Positions 51,633 through 58,181 of a stretch of DNA of 58,181 bases are shown one piece after another. The position numbers and the translations under genes were made by a program. Each line of letters begins with the position of its first letter. Position 1 is the stretch's first letter. The notes under the pieces were generated by a model, which was given only the letters and a program-made list of their open reading frames with translations, did not search any database and was not told the DNA's origin. The stretch is taken from positions 1 to 58,181 of the forward strand of contig JAFSXR010000046.1 in NCBI GenBank assembly GCA_017443985.1. Direction: 5' to 3'. Origin of the DNA: Synergistaceae bacterium. GTDB lineage: Bacteria > Synergistota > Synergistia > Synergistales > Aminobacteriaceae.

Positions 51633-52366
51633 CGTGGCAGGAAATTTTACGCGAGACCAAAGCTGGAAATATTCCGCATTGCCGGGCAATAGCCGCGCCT
51701 GTAAATTTTCATGATGAGATTGTCGAAACTCTTGCGAAAATTATTTTAGGGAGCTATCGCCCATCGCACCCGGATTTATTAATAATCGGGAGCAACGACA
51801 AGCCCGCGCCCATAGGCAATCAAGAAACAATGACGGACGCTGAATATAAAAATTCTACGCGAGGATTAATCGAAGAAATTGCGCTGAAGCCTCTTGAATC
51901 TGACAAACGTCTCGGCGTAATCTTATGCGCTGATAAATTATTGAAAGCCGCCGCAAATTCTTTATTAAAACTTGCCGAAGAACCTCCTTCGCACGCATAT
52001 TTATTATTTTTGATGGAGGACGGGAGATTATTTTTGCCGACGTTGAGGAGCCGCTCGCGCTTCAGCGTGATTGCCCTGCACGATGAGAAAGAAGCGTACT
52101 CAATTCCGCTCTCTGAATCTGAATGGCTTGAATGGCTCGAAAAATCCCGGAAAAATTCTGACGCTGACGCGGTAATAAAAAATTTAAGTGCGTGGGAAAA
52201 TTTTGCGGTGCTCAATAATAATTTTATGCTCGCGGAAAAAATCGACAGGCTAAGAATAACGGCAGAGAAAAAAAATTTATCCGTGCCGTTTCTTTGCGAT
52301 ATTATTATTTTGACACTCAAAGGAGAAAATAAAAACATTGAAACTATATTTAACGATATTTGGTAA
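51608..52366 (+). CDS. holB: DNA polymerase III delta' subunit, divergent
   Basis: This 252-residue protein sits in the usual holB place and shows the clamp-loader landmarks KPLESDKRLGVILCADKLLKAAANSLLKLAEEPP and LLPTLRSRS-like (LFLPTLRSRSRF). It lacks the P-loop and zinc cysteines seen in many delta' proteins and is short at the N-terminus, so it is probably a non-ATPase delta' form. The start is TTG, 10 bases after GGAGG inside yaaR. Confidence 0.8.
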   Translation: MSNLSSNVAWQEILRETKAGNIPHCRAIAAPVNFHDEIVETLAKIILGSYRPSHPDLLIIGSNDKPAPIGNQETMTDAEYKNSTRGLIEEIALKPLESDKRLGVILCADKLLKAAANSLLKLAEEPPSHAYLLFLMEDGRLFLPTLRSRSRFSVIALHDEKEAYSIPLSESEWLEWLEKSRKNSDADAVIKNLSAWENFAVLNNNFMLAEKIDRLRITAEKKNLSVPFLCDIIILTLKGENKNIETIFNDIW

Positions 52367-53468
52367 GCCGAGATATTTAGGAATTGTGAAATTAAAAAAC
52401 AATATAAAAGGCTGGATAATTATAAAAACATCCAGGGGCTATGAAATGGGGCTGCCCGGCGGTGAGCTTTCAGAAGAACAGCGGGAAAAATATCAGACTG
52501 CTGCGAATAGTTTTGAAAACTCCGCCGACGCAATGCTGCAGAGCGTAGAATTTGTCAGGAAAGCCAACGTAAGGGACATCAGAAATTATTATAGCTGCCG
52601 AAAAGAGGAGAGCGAAGCATTATTAGAGGCACGCAGACTTCTTGAGGAACATAAATTAGACATGAAACTTGTTGACGTTGAATATATGCTTGACCGAAAA
52701 AGATTTTATTTTTATTTCACGGCGAATCAGCGCATAGACTTCCGGTTATATGTCCGCGATTTAGCTTATATGTTCAAAACAAGAATAGAGATGCGTCAGA
52801 TCGGAATACGGGACGAGGCTCGAATAATAAGCGGCTTGTCTACGTGCGGACGGCCCTGCTGCTGCAGTTATTGGCTGCGCGGATTTTCGCCTATAAGCAT
52901 AAGAATTGTAAGGGAGCAGCGATCGGCTTTGAACCCTACAAAAATTTCGGGATTATGTGGCCGTTTAATGTGCTGCATGTCATACGAGAAAGAATTTTAT
53001 TCTGAATTATGGGCAAAGCTTCCCGGACCGGGCGCAAAAATTAAGACGGAACACGGATTGTACATGCTTGAGAGTCTCGACTTGGGACGCGAATACGTAA
53101 ATATAAGATTTCCAAACGGGCGGCTTGTTCCTGTAGCTATTGCAGACTTTCAGGATTTTCAAGATACCGTGTTAAAAGGCGAAGAGTGGGGCGAAGATAA
53201 AGAAATGCTCGAAAAGAAAAAGGCCGCTGCTGCACGCATAGCAATGTTAAAGGAAAGAGCAGACCGCAGAAAATCATTAGCCATGAAAATTAATTCCGCG
53301 CCGCTTGTGCCGAAGGCGGAACTTCCAGCAAAATCTGAAAAGCCTGCAAAATCTGAAAAGCCCGTGAAACCGCAGAAGCAAAAAGATAAAAAGACGAATC
53401 AAAAACAAAAACAAAAGCGCAAAAAAAATAAGTCATCGCAAAAAAAAATTAGGAAAGAGGAAAATTAA
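52338..53468 (+). CDS. ricT: PSP1-domain protein RicT (YaaT)
   Basis: RicT belongs to the PSP1 family; in Bacillus it forms an iron-sulfur complex with RicA and RicF that affects RNA processing and phosphorelay. This 376-residue protein has the cysteine set CGRPCCCSYWL (170-176) and CGRLMCCMSYE (207-213), with one extra cysteine (CCC) relative to the usual pattern. A long Lys-rich tail (about residues 320-376) follows, unusual in length. Start TTG overlaps holB by 29 bases. Confidence 0.9.
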   Translation: MKLYLTIFGKPRYLGIVKLKNNIKGWIIIKTSRGYEMGLPGGELSEEQREKYQTAANSFENSADAMLQSVEFVRKANVRDIRNYYSCRKEESEALLEARRLLEEHKLDMKLVDVEYMLDRKRFYFYFTANQRIDFRLYVRDLAYMFKTRIEMRQIGIRDEARIISGLSTCGRPCCCSYWLRGFSPISIRIVREQRSALNPTKISGLCGRLMCCMSYEKEFYSELWAKLPGPGAKIKTEHGLYMLESLDLGREYVNIRFPNGRLVPVAIADFQDFQDTVLKGEEWGEDKEMLEKKKAAAARIAMLKERADRRKSLAMKINSAPLVPKAELPAKSEKPAKSEKPVKPQKQKDKKTNQKQKQKRKKNKSSQKKIRKEEN

Positions 53469-53503
53469 TTCCTCATTCCTAATGATTAATTCATAATTAA
53501 AAA

Positions 53504-54829
53504 TTAGCCCATGTTATCCCAAGTCTGAGCTTCTTCGATAGCGTCCGCGCCGGTCAGATAAAGTTCTTTCGGTACTCCCATAACGACGAGCCCAGACTTC
53601 TTGTCAACATAATAGTGCTTCGCGTCCTCTTCAGGATCTTCGCCGATGACTGTTCCGTCAGGAATAATATTATGGCCGTCAATGATTGCGCGCTTAATGC
53701 GGCAGTTATGTCCGATTACAACGTCGTGGCCGATAATGCTCTCCTCGACCGTGCTCCCGGACTGCACTAGGCAGTTACGGGCAAGGACTGAATTTGTTAC
53801 GCTCGCTCCGAAAATTCTGCTTCCCTCTGAAAGCATAACCCTGTTAATGTTGCAGGGGTGTCCGCTGTCAGGATAGCAGTACGTGGGGGGATCTCCAAAG
53901 GATACTGTCCTAATCGGCCACATCGGGTTATAGAGCGTCATTTCTGACTCGTGCCCGATTAATTCCATATGAGCCTGCCAGTATGCTTGAAGGGTTCCGA
54001 CATCGCGCCAATAGGGCTTATCAGTTCTCCACTGGTGGATTAATTCCGTCTCTGCTGACGGGTGCGGAAGGACGTTCGTCGAAAAGTCATAAGCGCAGAC
54101 TTTCATTCCGTGAGCTACGAGCTTCGGGATAATGTCTTTTCCAAAGTCGTGGCTCGTTTCCTGCATAGCGTCATCGTCGAGAGCCTCTTCGAGAACTTTG
54201 CGCTCAAAGACGTAATTTCCCATTGATACGTAAGAAAATCCGGGCTTGTCAGGAATTTCGGGCGGGTTCTTCGGCTTTTCCATGAACTCAAGAATACGGC
54301 CTTTAGGGTCGGTCTTAATGCAGCCGAACTGATTCGCTTCTTCAACAGGAACAACGTTAGCGGCGATCGTAACGTCGGCGTGCTGTGCCATATGCCACGC
54401 GATCATCTGGTCAACGTCCATTTTATAAATATGGTCGGCGGCAAAAATGCAAACTCTATCGGCTCTGTAGCGCGTAATCATGTGCAGCGCCTGATAGACT
54501 GCATCAGCCGTGCCCTGAAACCAGTGCTCACCGCTCCACATCTGCGCAGGGACTGTCGTTACGAAGAAGTCTCTGCCCCTCATGGCTCCGCCGAACTGCC
54601 AGCCGCGCTCGATATGCTCATTAAGGGACTGGCTCTTAAACTGAGTCAAAACATAAACTGAATAAATGCCACTGTTAATTAAATTTGAAAGTGCGAAGTC
54701 AATAATACGATATTTTGCGGCGAAGTAAACTGCAGGCTTTGCGCGATAACGTGTAAGGGGCATAAGACGTTCGCCCTTGCCGCCGGCAAGAACTATGCCC
54801 AGAACTCTTCCGTGTTTGCCTGTATACAT
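53504..54829 (-). CDS. glgC: Glucose-1-phosphate adenylyltransferase
   Basis: GlgC makes ADP-glucose for glycogen. The 441-residue protein has the N-terminal LAGGKGERLMPLTRYRAKPAV, NLINSGI, a catalytic DHIYKMD and the GlgC-type C-terminal left-handed beta-helix. It lies last in the glgP-glgA-glgC order, about 100 bases after glgA; that gap holds a heptad hairpin. The ATG follows GGAGGTAAG. Confidence 0.96.
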   Translation of the reverse strand: MYTGKHGRVLGIVLAGGKGERLMPLTRYRAKPAVYFAAKYRIIDFALSNLINSGIYSVYVLTQFKSQSLNEHIERGWQFGGAMRGRDFFVTTVPAQMWSGEHWFQGTADAVYQALHMITRYRADRVCIFAADHIYKMDVDQMIAWHMAQHADVTIAANVVPVEEANQFGCIKTDPKGRILEFMEKPKNPPEIPDKPGFSYVSMGNYVFERKVLEEALDDDAMQETSHDFGKDIIPKLVAHGMKVCAYDFSTNVLPHPSAETELIHQWRTDKPYWRDVGTLQAYWQAHMELIGHESEMTLYNPMWPIRTVSFGDPPTYCYPDSGHPCNINRVMLSEGSRIFGASVTNSVLARNCLVQSGSTVEESIIGHDVVIGHNCRIKRAIIDGHNIIPDGTVIGEDPEEDAKHYYVDKKSGLVVMGVPKELYLTGADAIEEAQTWDNMG

Positions 54830-54865
54830 AGAAAAACTTACCTCCTTTTATTTTTAAGTAGAAAA

Positions 54866-54924
54866 TAGGAAGTAGGAAGTAGGAAGTAAAAAAAGTTCCT
54901 GCTTTCTGTTTCCTAAATCCTAAC
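54866..54924. repeat. Inverted heptad-like repeat between glgA and glgC
   Basis: AGGAAGT-type units (54866-54887) face AGGAAC/TTCCT-type units (54895-54924) around a run of A residues, so the transcript can fold into a long imperfect hairpin. Confidence 0.65.
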
Positions 54925-54930
54925 TGTTTC

Positions 54931-56394
54931 TCATTGCATTAAATCCTCGTACATCTCTTTATAAAGACCGGCTGACTTGTCCCACGTGAAATCTTCACGC
55001 ATTCCCTCAAGCATTATCTTTTTCCATGCTTCTTTGTCCTTGTAACGCTCAACGGCGCGGCGCAGTGCCCACATCATGCCGTCAACGTCGCATGTCAAGA
55101 ACGTAAAGCCGTTTCCGCCTTCGGGCCTGTCAACGTCAAAGACCGTGTCTCTAAGTCCGCCGACTTCACGGACTACCGGGACAGTGCCGTATCTCATTGA
55201 AATCATCTGAGACAATCCGCAAGGCTCAAAAACTGAAGGCATTAAGAAAATATCGCCTCCGGCGTAGAGTAAATGCGACAATGGCTCGTCATAGCCCTTG
55301 AATAATTTTATGCTGTCGGGATAAGCTGCGGCGGCCTGTGCTAATCCGTTCTCGATCCAGTCTTGGCCGCTGCCAAGAATTAATAATTTTGCTCCCGTCT
55401 CGGCAATCTGCCCGGCTGCATTGAATACCATATCAAAGCCTTTTTGCTCGACAAGTCTGCTCACGCATACGATAACGGGCGCGTCCGAGTTCGGGTCAAG
55501 TCCTGCTCTCTGAAGCAAGGCTTTTTTGCAGGCGGCCTTGCCTTTTAAGTCCTTTATAGTGAAATTCGCAGGAATTGTCTTATCTCCGGCCGCGTCCCAG
55601 AATTTTGTGTCAAGGCCGTTGATTATTCCGCGAAGTTTACCTCTTTGCTGATATAAAATTCCTGAAAGTTCGCGGGTAGATTCGTAAGTCTGAATCTCGC
55701 TTGCATATGTCGGAGAAACTGTGCTGACTGCCGTAGCCGCGACTATGCCGCCCTTTAATAAATTAACCTGCCCGTAAAACTCCATCGTCGAAGAATTGAA
55801 GCTCCAAGGCTCAAGCCCGGAAGCGTCAAGGAACGGATAAGGCTCAAAAACTCCTTGATAAGCTACGTTATGAAGAGTCATGATGCTTTTTCCGCCGGTT
55901 TGTCTGTAATGTCTGTGCCACGCGAGAGCACAGGGAAGGAACGCCGATGTCCAGTCATGGCAGTGATAAATATCGGGTGTCCAGCCTATAGCGTCCTTGA
56001 GTTCAAGAGCCTGCATACAGAACACGGCAAACGGTGAAGCCGTCCAGAAATTTAACTGTTGAGGATACATATCCCCCGTGTAGTCTTCGGCTTTAAGGAA
56101 ATATGTAGCAACGCCGTTCACTTCAGCCTTAATAACTTCCGCAGAATGAATGCGCCAGTCGTAGGCCGCGTAAACTTTCGTTTTTACTGTCGAATGTTTC
56201 ACCCCTGCCGCTTCAAGTTTTTCAAGCACTCCGGGCCACGCAGGCGTAACCACTCGGACATCAACTCCGGCCTGACTTAAAGCTTTCGGCAACGATCCTG
56301 CAACATCGCCAAGCCCCCCGACCTTTGAGAACGGGGCAAGCTCTGTCGTAACAAATAATACTTTCAAGGCATTATCATCGTTCTTTACTGCCAT
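54931..56394 (-). CDS. glgA: Glycogen synthase (GT5, ADP-glucose)
   Basis: GlgA adds glucose from ADP-glucose to glycogen. The 487-residue protein has the GT5 N-terminal KVGGLGDVAGSLPKAL (the KxGG nucleotide loop), CHDWTSAFLP, and the C-terminal VSRLVEQKGFDMV and FEPCGLSQMISMRYGTVPVVREVGGLRDTV. It is between glgP and glgC. Confidence 0.96.
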   Translation of the reverse strand: MAVKNDDNALKVLFVTTELAPFSKVGGLGDVAGSLPKALSQAGVDVRVVTPAWPGVLEKLEAAGVKHSTVKTKVYAAYDWRIHSAEVIKAEVNGVATYFLKAEDYTGDMYPQQLNFWTASPFAVFCMQALELKDAIGWTPDIYHCHDWTSAFLPCALAWHRHYRQTGGKSIMTLHNVAYQGVFEPYPFLDASGLEPWSFNSSTMEFYGQVNLLKGGIVAATAVSTVSPTYASEIQTYESTRELSGILYQQRGKLRGIINGLDTKFWDAAGDKTIPANFTIKDLKGKAACKKALLQRAGLDPNSDAPVIVCVSRLVEQKGFDMVFNAAGQIAETGAKLLILGSGQDWIENGLAQAAAAYPDSIKLFKGYDEPLSHLLYAGGDIFLMPSVFEPCGLSQMISMRYGTVPVVREVGGLRDTVFDVDRPEGGNGFTFLTCDVDGMMWALRRAVERYKDKEAWKKIMLEGMREDFTWDKSAGLYKEMYEDLMQ

Positions 56395-56430
56395 TATAGA
56401 TAAGCCACAGTCCTTTCTTTAATTTTTATA

Positions 56431-56486
56431 TTAGGAAGCAGAAGTTTAGAAAAAAATTTTTTTACCTCCTAACTCCTACTTCCTAA
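56431..56486. repeat. Long inverted heptad hairpin between glgP and glgA
   Basis: The 19-base arm at 56431-56449 and the 18-base arm at 56469-56486 are near-perfect complements (TTAGGAAG at the ends). The transcript would form an 18-pair stem. There is no T run, so it may separate or stabilise the glgP and glgA parts of the message. Confidence 0.7.
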
Positions 56487-56499
56487 CTCCTACCTGAAT

Positions 56500-58181
56500 C
56501 TACATGCCTCTAAAGTCAATCGAGTAAGCTTTAGCCGCGTACTCTCTGACTACTCTGTGAGTGTTAAAGAAGCTCGCGTCAAGAGCTATAGTATGTCTCA
56601 TCATATCGACCCATTTATCATGATTCTGATAATAGGTCGGGATAACTTTCTTCTCAAGTTTTTCGTAGAGGTCAACCGCGTCAAGATTTTCATCATAATG
56701 AGCAGTCGCGCTCGTCTCCGTCGGTTCAGGTCCGATTGACCAGCCTGTTACGTCCTCAATCCAGCCCTCAATCCACCAGCCGTCAAGAACAGAGAAATTC
56801 ATGATGCCGTTCATGGCGCATTTCATTCCGCTTGTTCCGCTGGCCTCTCTGGGTCTCACGGGGGTGTTAAGCCAAACGTCAACGCCCTGCGTTAAAAGCG
56901 ACGCGATCTCCATATTATAGTTATCAATGAAAACTATCGGCACGTCATTCGCAAGCTCTTTCGCGGCTTTTCTAATTCTCTGTAAAAGTCTTTTGCCTCC
57001 GTCATCGTGAGGGTGGGACTTTCCGGCGAAAACAAATTGAACTTTTTTATTTCCGGCTATTTTTTTCAGTCTCGGCACGTCAGTTAATAACAAGTCAGCT
57101 CTCTTATAAGTTGCCGCACGTCTTGCAAATCCTATAGTCAAAACGTCCGGGTCAAGCTGCACGCCGTTAGTCTCAAGAATACGCGCAAAGAGCCTTAATT
57201 TTGAAGCCTGATGAGCTGCCCAGACCTCTTCTTTTGGAATCGTGAGAGCCTGCACTAAAATTCCGGGATCAAGTTCCCAGCCCGGTATGTGCTTGTTATA
57301 AAGTTTTCTCATTCCCGAGCTGATCCAAGTCGTCGGGTGAATACCGTTAGTTACCCAGTCAACAGTTTCCATGTGGAACATATCGTTGCTGACTTCGGCG
57401 TGCTTCTTTGCAACTCCGTTCACGTAGCGGCTGTAGCGCAGGCCAAGCTCCGTCATCGATACGCCGGGTCTGTCGGGAAGCATTTTATGAATAGTCGCTT
57501 GAGCGTCCGGCGGAAAAACTTCGTCAATCATTCTGAACTCAAAGTAATCATGTCCGGCCGGGACGGGCGTATGAGTCGTAAAGACAACCTGCTCGCGGAT
57601 TTTATCAGGATCGTAATAGCCAAGCTCGCGCATTAATTCAAGCGTTAAAAATCCTGCGTGGCCTTCGTTAAGGTGGAATGTGTCAATATTCATGTAGCCC
57701 AAGTCGCGCAGCATTCTAAGGCCGCCAACGCCTAAAATAAATTCCTGTCGCAGCCTGTAACGATTGTCGCCGCCGTATAAATACCAGCATAATTTTCTGT
57801 CGTCAGGGTGGTTAGGTTCAAAATCAGTGTCAAGGAAATAAATAGGAAGCGGATAGCCTGTCGCGCCTATGCACTCGTACACCCACACGCCGACTTGAAT
57901 CTCCCGGCCTTCCATTGTGATCGAAACGCGATTAGGCAGAAGTGTTAATTCTTTTGTCGGATCCCACACAACCGGCTTTTCCTGCTGCCAGTCGTCGTTA
58001 TTAAATTCCTGAACGAAATATCCTTTACGATATAAAAGATTAACTCCGGCCATCGGGACTCCGAGATCAGCGGCACTCTTGAGAATATCGCCCGCTAATA
58101 CGCCAAGTCCTCCGGAATATGTGGGGATTGACTCTTTAAGCCCGACTTCCATTGAGAAGTAGGCTACGGGGCGGAAGGCGG
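56500..58181 (-). CDS. glgP: Alpha-glucan (glycogen) phosphorylase, partial
   Basis: The frame is open to the window edge; the true N-terminus lies outside, since residues AFRPVAYFSMEVG precede the internal methionine at 58152. The visible part, about 560 residues, has YSGGLGVLAGDIL, LNEGHAGFLTLELMRE, and the PLP-lysine region GTSGMKCAMNGIMNFSVLDG. It releases glucose-1-phosphate from glycogen. It is the first of glgP-glgA-glgC. Confidence 0.95.
   Translation of the reverse strand, partial: AFRPVAYFSMEVGLKESIPTYSGGLGVLAGDILKSAADLGVPMAGVNLLYRKGYFVQEFNNDDWQQEKPVVWDPTKELTLLPNRVSITMEGREIQVGVWVYECIGATGYPLPIYFLDTDFEPNHPDDRKLCWYLYGGDNRYRLRQEFILGVGGLRMLRDLGYMNIDTFHLNEGHAGFLTLELMRELGYYDPDKIREQVVFTTHTPVPAGHDYFEFRMIDEVFPPDAQATIHKMLPDRPGVSMTELGLRYSRYVNGVAKKHAEVSNDMFHMETVDWVTNGIHPTTWISSGMRKLYNKHIPGWELDPGILVQALTIPKEEVWAAHQASKLRLFARILETNGVQLDPDVLTIGFARRAATYKRADLLLTDVPRLKKIAGNKKVQFVFAGKSHPHDDGGKRLLQRIRKAAKELANDVPIVFIDNYNMEIASLLTQGVDVWLNTPVRPREASGTSGMKCAMNGIMNFSVLDGWWIEGWIEDVTGWSIGPEPTETSATAHYDENLDAVDLYEKLEKKVIPTYYQNHDKWVDMMRHTIALDASFFNTHRVVREYAAKAYSIDFRGM

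Overview
The window is ordinary chromosomal bacterial DNA with moderate GC, AT-rich intergenic stretches, many TTG starts (cbiA, the TetR gene, pgi, glmM, prs, malY, the APC permease, holB, ricT) and strong AGGAGG-type ribosome binding sites. The content suggests an anaerobic, amino-acid- and organic-acid-using, probably host-associated bacterium: two NSS transporters, a Liv ABC operon, a TRAP system, a 2-hydroxycarboxylate transporter with malic enzyme, a GltP-type symporter, GatCAB with tRNA-Gln, and several lipoproteins. This fits Synergistota best, but that is inference from gene content; no rRNA is present. I see no phage, IS element, CRISPR array or rRNA.

Layout: 1-2588 two tandem NSS transporters (the first cut by the window edge); 2646-5842 gatCAB; 5930-10717 two large paralogous lipoproteins with a Cthe_2159-like carbohydrate-binding beta-helix core; 10844-12843 a TPP riboswitch, thiT and cbiA; 13037-14144 two flavodoxin-like genes, one exported; 14517 a cold-shock gene; 14822-18474 an AEC transporter, then malic enzyme with its 2HCT transporter; 18546-25789 a TetR regulator and a probable polyol/ketose catabolic cassette (zinc dehydrogenase, class I aldolase, FGGY kinase, TRAP DctPQM); 25874 pgi; 27279 a dicarboxylate/amino-acid symporter; 28584-32417 tRNA-Gln-glmU-prs-glmM (glmM is frameshifted); 32529 malY/patB-type lyase; 33875 a hybrid histidine kinase; 35847 an APC permease; 37301-43828 kduD-like gene and liv operon containing a GH3 lipoprotein; 43992 aspS; 46122 a sugar acetyltransferase; 46731 a SprA-like protein with HEAAH motif; 47739 prfB with its +1 programmed frameshift; 48875 an S55-like protein; 50584-53468 tmk-yaaR-holB-ricT; 53504-58181 glgP-glgA-glgC.

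The most unusual signal is not a gene. A short heptanucleotide repeat (consensus about GTTAGGA, more loosely GKNAGGA) recurs at about 16 places, in tandem runs of two to six units, in both orientations. It lies between the -10 boxes of three divergent promoter pairs, supplies stop codons and C-terminal residues to four genes, supplies the probable ribosome binding site of cbiA, forms inverted pairs that look like terminators or intercistronic hairpins, and lies in frame inside cbiA and the S55-like gene. A second repeat type, CCTGCC/GGCAGG palindromes, occurs at two sites. These repeats resemble in kind the heptameric STRR repeats of cyanobacteria, but I know of no described function for this one.

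Functionally, the genes link import of amino acids, dicarboxylates and an unknown TRAP substrate with central sugar-phosphate metabolism (pgi, glmM/glmU, prs), glycogen storage and translation (gatCAB, tRNA-Gln, aspS, prfB).
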